This document shows, in pieces, positions 1 to 12,045 of a DNA stretch of 64,000 bases. The first letter of the stretch is position 1; each line of letters starts with the position of its first letter. The stretch comes from Pohlia nutans (lineage: Eukaryota > Streptophyta > Bryopsida > Bryales > Mniaceae): the NCBI GenBank assembly GCA_022496805.1, contig CM040085.1:29541811-29605810 (forward strand). The letters are read 5' to 3'. The translations under genes and the position numbers were made by a program. The notes beneath the pieces were generated by a model. That model was given only the letters and a program-made list of their open reading frames with translations, was not told the DNA's origin and did no database searches.

Positions 1-201
1 TAATGTTGTATTTGGAGGAATCTATTTTTGGTTAAATTTTCACGTTATATTTCTATATTTATTCTCCTAATCTAGTTCAATTTAATTGAAAATTCAAAGC
101 AAATTAAGAGTTGTTTGGATTCGTTTACTTCGAGTGACTAAAATATAGTCAAATTTAATCATGGCTTTCAAACTCGTCATTTTTGTGTTTGATTTCTTTT
201 G

Positions 202-575
202 TTAACCCTTAAACATCAAAAAGCGCCACGGGCTTTTTATAAAGGAATAATTGAGGAAAAAGTAATTTTTCTCAACCAAATCAAGCGAGGCTTGGTGCGT
301 TGAAAAGCTACTGGAAAAGCGATTCCAAATTTGCGCCTCATTTGGGAGATTGTGGAATCATGGGCAAGCAATCAAAGTTATTAAAATGAACAAGAGTTGA
401 GGTTGGGGCAGCTGAGGTCGTTTTTTGAAAAGTGCCGCAGTACTACAATGCCGCAACAATGCTGGCCAGCAAAGCCGTTTTTTCATTTTTTTTCATTTTT
501 TTTTTTTTTTCCCTCCGAAAATTTAAATGCCTTTCGAGTTGCCCCACCTAGGCCCTCTTGATGTTTAAGGGTTAA
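202..575. mobile_element. TTAA-flanked MITE, family A, copy 1
   Basis: A 374 bp block begins TTAACCCTTAAACATCAA and ends with the inverted counterpart (GATGTTTAAGGGTTAA). The ends are near-perfect inverted repeats and TTAA is present on both sides, as expected for a TTAA target duplication. The interior matches 39354-39724 along its length: GGGCTT stem near the left end, TCTCAACCAAATCAAGCG, then a GTTGGGGCAGCTGAG stretch near the right end. It has no coding capacity. Assignment to a TTAA-specific superfamily is inference. Confidence 0.75.
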
Positions 576-1142
576 TAGAGATATCCGCAAAGTCCAGAGG
601 GTCACCCACTTTCCTCATCCATCTTTTTCCGCCTTGTATTAGTTGTTCAATTCTATTTGATGCCACAAGGAGCACATAGCTTGGCTTGGGTGAACTTCTC
701 ATGGATGTGGAAGAACATAACACGCAATTCGTTATTTATGCACTTGGCCAAGTGCGCTCATTTCATAAGCATATTTGACTTTAAAAAAAATTGGTTAAAA
801 AGTTCTCTAAAAAACATCAATGTTCTCTTTCTACAATCACTTAAATTGTAAACAAATAATTTTTTTAATTTTTTTATATTCTTATCTTTATCTTTTCTTT
901 TATCTTTTCTTTTTTATCTTAATTTCTTTCTTGTCTCCCTCGTGTCTCTCTTCTTGTCTTTTTTCTTGTCTTCCTCTTGTCTTCCTTTTTGTCTTTTATT
1001 TCTTCAACTTTTTCTTCAGTTATGGCTGCTGAACCCTAAACAATGGGAGCAAAGAAAATAATAATAAAAAATAAATAAATAATTTTTTTTTTTGTTTTTT
1101 TGGTTGACCGTGGGGTGCTGCTGAACCCTAAATGGCGGCCGC

Positions 1143-1143
<1 letters not shown>

Positions 1144-1191
<48 letters not shown>
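1144..1191 (+). repeat. Poly(A) tract of about 48 bases
   Basis: An uninterrupted A homopolymer in the left arm of foldback copy 1. The right arm has a shorter T run at the mirrored position (about 1637-1662). Length in the assembly may be unreliable. Confidence 0.9.
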
Positions 1192-1192
<1 letters not shown>

Positions 1193-1413
1193 AAAAGTTT
1201 TTTTTTTTTGAAAATTTTCTATTTTTAACCTAGGGTGCACGGCCGCGCACCCAAAGACCCTCCCATCTCTCTTCTCCCTCTTCATCTCCTTCCCCTCTCC
1301 TCATATATATAGGGGAGAGGAGAGAGGAGGGAGAGGGAGTGAGAGAGTGAATGGGAGAGACCCTCTCCTCTCCCCTATATATATGAGGAGAGGGGAGGGA
1401 GATGGAAAGGGAG

Positions 1414-1575
1414 ATGAAGATGAAGATGGAGATGAAGATGAAGATGAAGATGAAGATGAAGATGAAGATGAAGATGAAGATGAAGATGGAGATGAAGATG
1501 AAGATGGAGATGAAGATGAAGATGAAGATGAAGATGGAGATGAAGATGAAGATGAAGATGGAGATGAGGGAGATG
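1414..1575 (+). repeat. GATGAA/GATGGA hexanucleotide microsatellite
   Basis: About 27 near-perfect GATGAA units with scattered GATGGA variants lie between the arms of foldback copy 1. Every frame is open across it (acidic DE repeats on +, serine-rich on -), so the long ORFs here are low-complexity artefacts. Confidence 0.9.
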
Positions 1576-1631
1576 GGAGGGTCTTTGGGTGCACGGCCAC
1601 GCACGCCCAAGCGGCTAAAACTAGAAACTTT

Positions 1632-1662
<31 letters not shown>

Positions 1663-1707
1663 GTGGGATGGCCGCCATTTAGGGTTCAGCAGCACCCCAC
1701 GGCCAAC

Positions 1708-1710
<3 letters not shown>

Positions 1711-1774
<64 letters not shown>
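1711..1774. repeat. (AT)n microsatellite
   Basis: About 32 AT dinucleotides inside the right arm of foldback copy 1. A second (AT)n run is at about 19408-19452 in copy 2, in the left arm. Confidence 0.9.
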
Positions 1775-1781
<7 letters not shown>

Positions 1782-2394
1782 TTATATATATAATTATTAT
1801 TTTTGGTTGCTTTGCTCCCATTGTTTAGGGTTCAACAGCCACAACTGAAGAAAAAGTAGAAGAAATAAAAAGACAAGAAATAAGACAAAAAGGAAGTCAA
1901 GAAGAAAGACAAGAGCAATACAAGAAAGAAGACATGAAAGAAATCAAGATTAAAAAGAAAAGATAAAAAAGAAGATAAAAAGAAGATAAAGATAAGAATA
2001 AAAATTAATTAAAATAATTGTTTGTTTACAATGAAATGGATTGAAGAAAGACAATAATCGTCGATTTAAAAAAAAAAAAGTTAGACAAATAAATTTATGC
2101 GCTTGGGGACCAAGTGCATGATTATATGGCCAAGTGCGTAAATAGCGAATTGTGTGTTACATGTGGTTAACGAACGAGAGTGTGGGCTTGGATTAGGAGA
2201 AATTGGCCTTATGTTGAGTAAGTCACAAGTTCAAATTCCACCAACCTCACTTTTACTTCTCATTGGTGCAAAACAAGTTGAGGTGAAAACCTTTTTCGTC
2301 TATTCTCGATGGTGTTGAAGTTTGGGCCGGAGTTTGCAAACTCTTTCTTTTTTTAGGAGACTTTACGGATATTTCTAACATCAAACTTATCAAA

Positions 2395-2743
2395 TTAATT
2401 CTCAACCCTATTTTTGAAAACTGTTCAAAAAATGAGACCTTAAACATGATTTTCCAAAACACAAATCATACCATCTCGGAGTGCATGTTATTGCAATTTC
2501 ATTACAATAATTTATTTTATTTTATTTTAAATTTGGAAATTTAAATTGAGTTTCATAAGAAAAGCTTGAAATTTTAATTACAATTAATTAAAAACATATC
2601 TGATGAATCCAAACGTACAAATGTAATCTTCACATTGACATATACAACTTAGCGATGGACATCAACTCCACTTTTGATATTCATCAAACATTTTATAACG
2701 CATCTTCGAAATTTGTGTTGAATTGGGATGTTGAAGGGGTTAA
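2395..2743. mobile_element. TTAA element family B, right half
   Basis: Ends GGGATGTTGAAGGGGTTAA and matches 3640-3870 and, inverted, 7902-8230: GAGTGCATGTTATT, then CCAAACGTACAAATGTAATC, then CATCAAACATTTTATA. The left half is missing or unrecognisable. It abuts another family B left end at the shared TTAA at 2740-2743. Confidence 0.55.
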
Positions 2744-3008
2744 TCCTTTGGCACGCCTGTGTCTATATAATGGATGATGACTAATCTGTAAGCCTTTGCT
2801 TGACTACATCCCATGCAAAATTTTATCCATGTAAATTTTCCTTGGTTCCTATCCTAGTGGACTACCGTTTTGTACAGTACGATCTTCAAAATGATGAAAT
2901 TGGTTTATGTCAAGTTTCTTCAAAATAAGATATTGTGATTTTTGTTGTAAATGATGAAATTGGTTAATATCGAGTTTCATTCTTAGTTCAAAAGTGAGAA
3001 CTTAACCC
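2740..3008. mobile_element. TTAA element family B, left half
   Basis: Begins TTAATCCTTTGGCACGCC, the diverged version of the family B left end at 3414 (TTAACCCTTTGACGCGC), and continues with matching sequence (CTAGTGGACTACCGTTTTG; GGTTTATGTCAAGTTTC). It breaks off near 3008. Confidence 0.5.
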
Positions 3009-3180
3009 TTAAGCTCGTAAGAGACGGTTTTGCGGTCACTATCCATTTTCCGCCCTGCCTAAGTCGAAAAAACAAGCTCTTTTCAAAAAAAAAAAAAAAA
3101 GAATAACATGTCATAGGTAAACAAGTCTTCTTTTCAACCCAATTGAAATTATGTTCATCCAATCAAAATTTCACTTAGGG

Positions 3181-3417
3181 GAATTTTTCAAAGAAGAACA
3201 CCTCAGTGTTGAAAGGCAATTTCAACACATGAAATAGGCTTGAAATGAGGCATAAAAATTTCACAAATCATCCCCTTTCTAATCGGATCACACATGCACG
3301 AAGCTAATTTTATATAAAAGTTTTAATAAAAATTTCACACTGCAAAAAGTGCATGTTCGATGAGAAATCCGGGTTCAAATCATCCAAAATATGGATGGTT
3401 GGGCGGTTAGGGGTTAA
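3181..3417. mobile_element. TTAA element family C, right half
   Basis: Matches the right half of the complete copy at 61887-62465 and, inverted, 16023-16230 (shared AATGAGGCATAAAAATTTC and TCATCCCCTTTCTAATCGG). It ends GCGGTTAGGGGTTAA. The TTAA at 3414-3417 is also the left end of the next element. Confidence 0.65.
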
Positions 3418-3870
3418 CCCTTTGACGCGCTAGCGTCCATATTTTGGACGCTGGATGATTTCTGACGCGTCCTTTCACCACATATGGTGATGTTTTTCAT
3501 CCATCCAACATTTCCTTAATTTTTGTGCTAGTTGACTACCACTTGTACGGTGCGGATCTTCAAAAAATAAAAAAAATGTGAATTACTGAAAAATAATAGA
3601 AGTGGTTTATGTCAATTTTCATTCTTAGTTCAAAAAGTGGGACTTTAAACATGATTTTTCATAATAAGTAGAATCAAATAATGGAAACCATTCTATTTTG
3701 TAGTGCATGTTATTCCAGTTTCATTACAATATTTAATAATAAATATGATGAATCCAACCGTACAGATGTTATCTTCACATTGACATTTACAACTTTGTTT
3801 TATACATCAACTCCATTTCCATTTTTCATCAAACATTTTATAGCAAATCTTTGAAAACAGTGTTGAGTCG
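3414..3870. mobile_element. TTAA element family B, nearly full
   Basis: Begins TTAACCCTTTGACGCGC and holds the left and right halves of family B in order. It has lost its terminal TTAA near 3870, where sequence corresponding to TTGAATTGGGA reads TTGAGTCGGGA. The extreme right end is absent. Confidence 0.6.
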
Positions 3871-3949
3871 GGACCCCAGCTGCACTAACTTGGCCCCCAA
3901 CTGCACTACCTGGGGTCTTTGTTTTTTACTTTCTACTTAATTTAATACA

Positions 3950-4207
3950 CACTTTTACTTTTTAAATTGACATTTTTACATTTAGGGTCACACTTTTAAA
4001 TACACACTTTTACATTTACTTTTAATACTTTTAAGTTGAAAACTAAAGTAAACGCTTTTACATTTACATTTAATACTTTTAAATTGAAAACTACAGTAAA
4101 AGCTTTTACATTTGCTTTTAATACTTTTAAATTGAAAACTAAAGTAAAAGCTTTTACATTTACTTTTAATACTTTTAAATCGAAAAGTAAAGTAAAAGCT
4201 TTTACAA
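3950..4207 (+). repeat. 48 bp tandem repeat
   Basis: Four to five head-to-tail copies of a 48 bp unit containing CTTTTACATTTACTTTTAAT and TTTAAATTGAAAACTAAAGT. The unit is a multiple of three, so a 16-residue repeat stays open at 4036-4200. I see no gene to attach it to. Confidence 0.8.
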
Positions 4208-4320
4208 GTAACTATATAATGAGGATTTTTTATTTATTAAAATATATCCAAAGTATTTAGTGCCTTACATTCTACTACCTTACATTCTATTAGTCTTTAA
4301 CCATTCATTTTATTGCAGAG

Positions 4321-4578
4321 ATGGCTAAGCTTGAAATACATGAGGCAAAAAAGCCTAGAATTGCACAAGTCATTGCTCTTAACTTCATAGAATCTACAAA
4401 GATTTTAGAGTTAGTTTATGATTCAAATACAAAAGGTTATAAAACTCCTGGACACACTCAGGAGTTGTATGATCGTTTGTATGTTATTCCGTGTACAAAA
4501 ACCCTAGAGTGGCAGTATTTCCATAAAATATTTATGGACGCAGCACCTAGGGTAGAATTGACTGTTCATACAAAATAA
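4321..4578 (+). CDS. Short unrecognised ORF, 85 aa
   Basis: An ATG-initiated ORF directly after a TTATTGCAG acceptor-like sequence. The product begins MAKLEIHEAKK, contains LELVYDSNTKGYKTPGH and ends ELTVHTK. It reads less like random AT-rich translation than its neighbours, being mixed polar and hydrophobic without homopolymers. I recognise no family and see no promoter, partner exon or repeat copy. It could be a decayed exon or a transposon ORF fragment. Confidence 0.2.
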   Translation: MAKLEIHEAKKPRIAQVIALNFIESTKILELVYDSNTKGYKTPGHTQELYDRLYVIPCTKTLEWQYFHKIFMDAAPRVELTVHTK

Positions 4579-5252
4579 CAATATTACGTTCATTATTGCC
4601 ACAAAATTCGTGGTGATTGCCTGCAAAAGTCATCACGTTGTCCAATATGCGAAAAAATATCGAACCTCGATTTCTCAAAGCATACAAAATATATTTTTGA
4701 TACGTCTTAGTCTCCAAAAATCACTACACTTAGAGTATTACATTTCAACCCATCACAACAAATTTCATCTACATATTGTTAATATTTTTTTGTAATCAAA
4801 TTACAAAACATATTAAAAAAATTAGTTCCAAATAGTCTCTAATGTCAGAAGGAGTCTACCCTGGAAGGCCTTCTCTTTAGTTTCAAAATAATTGAAAACT
4901 ACAGGTAGTATTTCCACAATTTTAGAACGGAAATTCCATGTTTTCAACCATGTGCAAGTGCATGTGCATTCAAAATTTAGAAATTTAAACCCTACACTTG
5001 GATATGAAGAGCTTTTCAGAACAGACCACATTGCACTTGGGCTTTTAGATGTACTTGAATTTATAAGATGAAAAGTGGAATACAAATTTAAAAGCGGGAG
5101 TTGCCTCTAAGTTGCCACAAGTGCTCCATGACATCATTCTGCAATGCAAAATGCCTATTTGTATCTTCAATCTCTCGTGTTCCTTCATGTAATTCACGGA
5201 AGGTAAAATGAGCCCTCATTTGGCCTCCCCCAATTGTCCTATCAAAGATAGG

Positions 5253-6386
5253 TTATAAATTCAAATCCCGCTCATCGTCAATGATCATGTTGTGTAAAAT
5301 AATGCAACACATCATAATGTCATTGATGGTTTCTAACTCCCACTGTCTGCAAGGGTTCTTCACAATCTCCCAACGGACTTGGAGGCAACTGAAGGCCCTT
5401 TCCACATCCTTTCTAGCCCCTGCTTGCATCTTAGTGAAATGTTGTCTTTTCTCACCTTGAGGTTCATGAATAGGCTGTAAAAAACACAACCACTACGGAT
5501 AGATTCCATCGGCAAGGAGGTAGTACCTTGGGTAAGTGTGGCCATTCACTGAGAAGCTCAAATTGTTACCTGCACCCCGCAATAAGTTGTTCACAATTGG
5601 AGAGCGGTCCAAGATGTTAATGTCATTGTTCCCTCCGGGGAGCCCAAAAAAAGCATGCCAAATCCACATGCTTTGGTCGGCAATGGCCTCCAAAATAACA
5701 CTCCTCACCCCATCTTTATCTTGGAATTGGCCTTGCCATGCGACCGGGCAATTCTTCCACTCCCAATGCATGCAGTCTAGACTAGCGAACATACCGGGGA
5801 AGCCTCGGGCTGCATTGATCTCCATCTGTTTCTGATAATCTGCAAGGGACGGTTGTCGCAAGAAAGTGGATTCGAAGCAAGCGCGAACGGCCATTGTAAA
5901 CCTCTTCATAGCCTCGATAGCTGTACTTTCTCCTATGCGACAATACTCATCAGTTGCATCGGCGGGAATACCGTAAGCAAACATGCGAATCGCAGCAGTG
6001 CATTTTTACAAGGAAGAAAGACCTAATCGTCCCATGGCATCCCTCTTTTGCACAAACCAGTCATCATATGCGCACACCTCCTGCACAATAAGTAAAAACA
6101 ACTCCCTTCGCATTCTAAAGCGCCTACGGAACTTCACAGAATCATAGGTAGGATTCTCTGAAAAGTAGTCCTCAAACAACCTCTCATGAACTCTCTCTCT
6201 CTCCCGATAAATATATCTTCGTCCCATTCTACTTCCTCCAAATTTAGGTGGAGACGATGGTGAGACACTACCCTCTCCCCCTATTGCAACAAACATCTCA
6301 AGCAACCCCTCTTCAAAACCCTCATCATCTGAACCCTTAAGCTCACGTTGCAACGACTCTTCGAGTTCCCTGCGCCACGCATCCAT
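5253..6386 (-). pseudogene. PIF/Harbinger transposase (plant_tran type), two nonsense codons
   Basis: A DDE transposase of the PIF/Harbinger superfamily, which cuts and pastes DNA elements into 3 bp TTA/TAA targets. Reading from MDAWRRELEESL at 6386, one frame of 377 codons runs to a stop at 5253 with no frameshift. It is broken by TAA at codon 127 (6008-6006) and TAG at codon 298 (5495-5493). Visible family hallmarks are RRFRMRRELF, YGIPADATDEYC, the first catalytic Asp in SLDCMHWEWKNCP (about 204), the second in GGNNDINILDRSP (about 255), LADGIYP, and the Glu in RKDVERAF (about 329), followed by CIILHNMIIDDERD. The catalytic triad is therefore intact and decay is recent. I could not find the terminal repeats. 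The upstream start at MWCVFVVVA (6413) is possible but unlike the family. Confidence 0.92.
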
Positions 6387-7651
6387 TGCAACAACAACAA
6401 AAACACACCACACACGAAAACAAAGTTGGAGAAAAATTTGGCTTCAAATCCTGGAACAAGAGCTGAAGCTAAAATACATCAAAACTAAATAAGGGGTTGT
6501 TTAAGGTACGACATGATTGGCCACCGAATCAAAAGAGGAACAATGCGACCTGTTTTCAAACTTCAACATCTTTTGCTGGAATGCATAGAGCCCCCAAAGC
6601 ATAATCACAAAGCCAAGGAGCTGATGCACTGGAGTGTTTTCTGGTCCATTATATGGGGTGGAAATGAAAGAGGCTTCAGGGCCACCAGTCAAATCTACTC
6701 TGAGGTGTAGATTTGAGGGCGGAGCTTTCGAGGAAATCTAATTTGTCGTGTAGATTCGGAACCTATTATCTACGTTTTGTTTGGATTTGGGAGTGAGAGG
6801 TTTCTAGCACATGATCCTCATGGGCTTCAACTGAACATCCTTTTGTTTTCTGTACAGGAATTCTAATGGATTGTGGCCAGGTCAACAAGGTCTTCCCTTG
6901 GTCAAAAGGCATGTGCACCGCAGTTCAAGGCCCGGGCCATAATTTGAGGAGCACTGGCTGTCATGATGGACAGCATTTCGAGGCAACGGTGTCGGCCGGG
7001 TTGGGGCCGCTTCAACTGTAATTTTTTTTTTTGTAAATCCACTCCCAAATCAGCCCCTCCAAATGCGGGTGGCGGGCCACTTTGCCGAGGCAAGACTGAG
7101 GATGCCCTTACGGGCGGATTGGGGCAGGTAGCCGTTCTGACCTCGAGAAAGTGCCATCGGCGGGCCTTTTTACAGTGAAGATTGAGGATGCCCTTACTTC
7201 AGAGAATCACAATAAACTTATAGTTCGACCAACAGACTTTGAAAAAACCAATGCATGTAGTAATTTCATTTCATAAGTTAAAAATGTCAAGTTGTGATTA
7301 ATTAATTATACAAAGGCCTAATTGAGCATAATAGTTGTAATTTGTAGCTAAGAATGTTGAAGGTGTCAAATAGAAAATTTAATTTCTAACTAAATTTTTT
7401 ATTACTACTTGTACATAAACAAGTAATGTTTTAACTGTTTGGATTTATTTTTGTTATATTTATCAATTTTAATTCATAAGAATTGTAACAATTGCATTTT
7501 TTTACAAAGTCAAATCATTTTACATTCATTTAATAATTAAAATTCATTCCTATTTTAAATTCAACTAATTAGATGTTCATTTAATTACTTTTAATTCATT
7601 TAGCTAAAGTTTGTGCTCATGTAATTGATGTGTGTGGAAATATGTAAATAG
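6387..7651. other. No gene; GC-richer flank of the Harbinger relic
   Basis: Contains two copies of GAGGATGCCCTTAC (about 7097 and 7177) in otherwise unique sequence. These could be a decayed Harbinger-type end, but no matching left end is visible. The open frames at 6513, 6902 and 6963 overlap each other and show no family features. Confidence 0.3.
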
Positions 7652-7902
7652 TTAACCCCTAAATGTCACAGCGACTAACATATTCAAACTCACTTTACGT
7701 TCTCATCGATGCTTGGATGAAAGTCATTCATTTCATGGAGATACTTCACCAAGTTGTTGACTTATCTAATGATTGGATTTAGTCATACATGAGTACATAT
7801 TTTCTAAAATTACAAATGTAGAAGTATGTCAAGTCGTTGATCAAGCCAAAATTGCATTGATTGTAGTTCAAAAGTGGCCTTGCAAAAATGAGGTTATAGA
7901 TT
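7652..7902. mobile_element. TTAA element family E fragment, inverted
   Basis: Begins TTAACCCCTAAATGTCACAG and is the inverted counterpart of the right part of 11284-11871 (shared AAGTGGCCTTGCAAAAATGA and its reverse). It is cut short by the TTAA element starting at 7902. Confidence 0.6.
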
Positions 7903-8230
7903 TAACCCTTTAACGTCCCAATTCAACATTGTTTTCAAAGAAGTGTTATAAAATGTTTGATGGAAACCGAAAATGGAGTTGATGTACAAAGAAAATTTGT
8001 AAATGCCAACGTGAAGATCACATATGTACGGTTAGATGTATCATATTTTTTATTAATAATTTTAAAATAATTTTGCAAGGTTTTCTCTTGAAATTCAATT
8101 AAAAATCCCGAATTAACACAAAAAATTTGAAAAATATTGGAATGAAATTGGAATAACATGCACTATGCAATGGTATGGTTTCCATTATTTGATTCTACTT
8201 ATTTTGGAAAATCATGTCTATTGAACCTTC
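7902..8230. mobile_element. TTAA element family B fragment, inverted
   Basis: Begins TTAACCCTTTAACGTCCC and is the inverse of the family B right half at 2395-2743. It ends around the conserved TACTTATTTTGGAAAATCATG. Confidence 0.6.
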
Positions 8231-10921
8231 TACCAAAACCCATATATCCTATTTTAATATAAAGACAATGCTTTGATCATTCTACCAAGGCCCATCAATC
8301 CAATATATATAAAGGGATCACTTGTGGACCAAACTAGAGAAGATTCATTTGTTTAAGGATTGGTTAGTACCAACGTTCACAAAATACTCGAGGTAAATAA
8401 ACCCTTTTTTCACAATATAGCTTGTGTATAGTTCTCTTTTTAGAGGCAACAAATTTCAAAGACATGCCAATTCTAAATTGGTACTTTGCATTGTTTTTCC
8501 CCCTATCAGTTCTTCTTAGTTTTGAAATAAGGCTAATTCTAAAAGGAAAAAATGTACAAATGCTAGAGAACCTATATGTTGATTCGTTGACTTCAAATTG
8601 TTTGGATCAATTGGTATCAATTTACTAGCAACAATCTTCAGCTGCTAGAGTTGAATAGTATATTTTGCAGATTCTTGTTTGCTTAGCAACTACGACTTTA
8701 GTGATGGAATTGGAGCTAGATTGTGAATCATCAAAGTGCCATTACAAGGGAGATGAATGATGAACTCAAGTCATTGAAGATGGACAGGATGTTGGAGTCC
8801 ACATTAGAGAATCCCATATGTGATGTTGAAAAGGACAAAAAAGAAAAACTCTTGACAAACTCCATCAACGACTTTGCCACTTTCACAAAATATAAATTGT
8901 CCGTAATTACAACTTCATTATTGGTCAATCATTAAAATGTTGACCATGTAGATGCATTTTAGTTCTAAATATAGATAAAATTGGAATATATGTAATTTAA
9001 TAAAACTAAATTGGATCATATTTTTGTTTCATACCTTGTAGTATCAAACCAATGTCTAATAGAGTTGATGCATGTGCATGGACTCTTTGAACATAATTTG
9101 TTTAGTAGCGGAGGAAGAATAACGCATAAGGTGTTAATTCAAGAGCGTTACTTATGAATTAATACGTTGGGAGCACATTTAACAATTAAATTGGGTTGCC
9201 AATGCTAGGATGACATTAGCTTTAATTGGCCACGAGTCATGCCTCAAAAAGTGGTTCGTTGGACGACAACTGAGAAGTGGAATTGACATAGAATTATGCA
9301 GGTAATAAACATCATAGGTCTACGATTGTTTTTGGTAATCAAAAACATTGAATAAGCCTTAGAGAATTCTTGCGATGTCGTTGAATTTTTTAGATACCAA
9401 TAACCTCAGTTGGAATGCATGTTATATTATATATATAAATGCGCATATACTTTTACAAAACTTGCATAAATGTGTCATACCTCTAATGTATGAATTCATT
9501 AGCAACTTAATACAACTTTTGTAACTTATTGTAGGACTGCATTGGAAGCACATCTAGAGGCAATTGTTAGAAGAAACATCCCATAAGTAACGACCTTCCG
9601 ATGCAAGGTGTTAATTTGTTTTGGACTGGATGTGCACTTTTCGTGGTAACAACCGCCCGTATATTGCAAGAAAAAAACCTGTTTGGAATTACTTCATGCA
9701 AACCCATTGGACTTTGAAAGATTAATCATTTTTAAACATGTAGGATGTCACGTTACAATTTTCATCCATTTTGCCTAATTTTGGTCATTTTTATTTTATT
9801 TTTAGAATAAAGCGAACTTCGATCAATTGTCTCTTTTCCTCCAATTACACTAGTGTGGCCCTCTATTGTTGGTCCATGTATTCTCCATGATTTATCCATG
9901 CTTTTATTTATTTATTTTTATAATATTTTTTCCATATTGTAATTTGATTTATGGTGATGAAATTTAATTAAAATTCCATAACTTCCACACAATAGGTCCA
10001 ATTGCCATAAAACGAGTTTGGTGCATCCCTTCTCGTTGAAAGCTTTTCATAGTGACGGAATTTGATATAAAATTCATAACTTCCACACAACTATAGGTCC
10101 AAACGCGACCAAACAACTTTGGTGCACCTCTTTTGTCAAGGGCTTTCTAATGATACAAAAAATGTGGCCAACAAGCGTATGGTCCGAGAGATCTCTATGT
10201 AACATACAAAACAACACAAACTAAATAACAAGCTACCTTCCATTATAGTAAGATTGGTGTGGTCATGCGCCGTTGGCCCAAGTATTCCTCATGGTAATCT
10301 AACCATGCATTTACTTCTAATTTTAATTTTAGAATAATTTATGGTGACAAAATTTGATTTAAAATCCATAACTTCCTCCAAAGAAAAAAAAAACGACTTC
10401 AGTGCACCCCTTAGAACTCCTCGAGAGGTTCTCGACAATACCAAGAACTTGGTTGATGGGCGTATAGTTTGGAAGATCTCAATTTAACATACAAAACAAT
10501 ACAAATCAAAACAAAACAAACCACCTTTTTTAATATATTTTACGAAGCTTTTAGCCTCAATCCTTTGTCACTAGTAAAGACTTCCTTAAGTTAGAGTATT
10601 TACAGTATATCGCAAAATATAACATGCAAAAATTCCGTTTTGATATTCTAAAAGCCTTTGAATTGAATATTAGCTTCAGGGATACACCAAATAGTTAATT
10701 GACCAATTACAAAAAAAATGTAAAATAAAGACTACTAAATTAAATTGGCTAGGCCTCTTGCTTGACACATAAAAGTTGTGTTTTGATAGCTACTTGAAAA
10801 CTTAGTTGATCCATAACAATTTTCATTCATTTGATAGTATATCAAAAGCCATCCAAATACATGGTGGACATACTTTTAATATACAAATGAAAAGAATTTT
10901 CTTTTGTTTACATTACTAACC
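8231..10921. other. No recognisable gene
   Basis: AT-rich DNA with many stops in all frames. Two related segments at about 9960-10200 and 10310-10510 (CATAACTTCCACACAA, then GGTGCACC, then CTAATGATAC/CGACAATACC, then GTATGGTCCGAGAG/GTATAGTTTGGAAG) look like a diverged direct duplication. No element ends are visible. Confidence 0.4.
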
Positions 10922-11287
10922 TTTAACGGACCCTAAAGGCCCGAGGGGTATAGAGCAAAACTAAAATGTAATATAAAATGTGACTTCCATAACTTTTATG
11001 AAGCTTTTCCCAACAAAGAAAATGCAAACATGATGTTTCAAAATTATCCACACAATCAAATTTTCAATTAATAGTTTTAGATCTTTATTTAATGAATTTA
11101 GAAGCAGTTACCTTAAGAAATTCACCAAAAATGCATTTTATACTTTTAGAATTCAAATATGTCATTACTGGTTAGAATTGTATTTTTCATTCTAGAAGCA
11201 AAAAATGTAAAATAATTGATGAAAAGAACAACATTACTTTCTCCAAATAGTAAATTTTGTAATATTGGACAATGTAGAGGTGATTAA
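10922..11287. mobile_element. TTAA element family D, truncated
   Basis: Starts TTTAACGGACCCTAAAGG and matches the complete copy at 56244-56782 (ATGATGTTT, TTTAATGAATTTAGAAGC, CATTACTTTC with ATAGTAAATTT). It is cut by the next element at the TTAA at 11284. Confidence 0.65.
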
Positions 11288-11871
11288 CCCCTAAATGTAC
11301 CAGGGTCTCCCTGGAATTGACAATTTGAGAAAAAACATCATAAGCTACTATTTAGAAGAATATTTTGGAATTGATATACAAGTGAAAGTTCTAGATTTTG
11401 AATTTTAGATTCCATCCGTACAGTTCGATTCACTAATACTATCACCAATATTTAATTATAAAATTTGAAATTTAAAATTTAAAATTCCACCTAAATTCGA
11501 TTACAAACAAAATTTTAATATTTTTTGAGTAAAATTTGTTGGAATGAATTTGAAATGAGATACTCTTAAACGTGGTGATTCTTTGAAATTTTTGTGTTTC
11601 TTAAATCTATGACCTCATTTTTGCAAGGCCACTTTTGAACTACAGTCAATGCAATTTTGGCTTGGTCAACGACTTGACATACTTCTACATTTGTAATTTT
11701 AGAAAAATATGCAATCAAGTATGACTAAATCCAACCGTTAGATAGGACAACAACTTAGTGAAGAGTCTCCAAAAAATTGGATGACTTTCATCCAAGCATT
11801 GATGAGAACGTGAGAAGGGTTTGAATTTGTTAGTCGTCCACTTTCTGAACGCTCTGACGTTCAGGGCTTAA
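11284..11871. mobile_element. TTAA element family E, complete
   Basis: 588 bp, left end TTAACCCCTAAATGTACCAG, right end CTGACGTTCAGGGCTTAA. It is the parent sequence for the fragment at 7652-7902. No coding capacity. Confidence 0.65.
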
Positions 11872-12045
11872 TTTTTAACTATTCCCCTAGGTGGAGTGTA
11901 ACTTGGATTGTTATGAATCAAATTGGGTTGGAAAGTAGATTTGATTCCATATTAGAAAATAATATTAATATATTCAAAAATAAATAAAAATTGACCTCAA
12001 ACATCCCTCCAACAACTAGAAAATGGACACTTAGAGCATTTGGGG

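Larger units (their letters stand above)
719..2158. mobile_element. Foldback DNA transposon with 4 bp target duplication, copy 1
   Basis: A 1440 bp element starting AACACGCAATTCG and ending with its inverse (CGAATTGTGTGTT), flanked by a direct ACAT at 715-718 and 2159-2162. Each arm carries, from the outside in: the terminal repeat with the 14 bp palindrome CACTTGGCCAAGTG, a polypyrimidine/polypurine tract, a block around CTGAACCCTAAACAATGGGAG, a block around GGGTGCTGCTGAACCCTAA with GGCGGCCGCC, and a block with ACGGCCGCGCACC. The two arms are inverted copies over roughly 600 bp, so the element is almost entirely a hairpin. Its centre holds a TATATATA-containing purine-rich segment and microsatellites. 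No transposase is present. Copies 2 and 3 lie at 18842 and 44222. Confidence 0.85.

Noticed and set aside
1230..1848. Long ORFs with DE, MK, S or FI repeats on both strands
   Set aside because: They are translations of the hexanucleotide microsatellite and homopolymers in foldback copy 1; all frames are open by composition.
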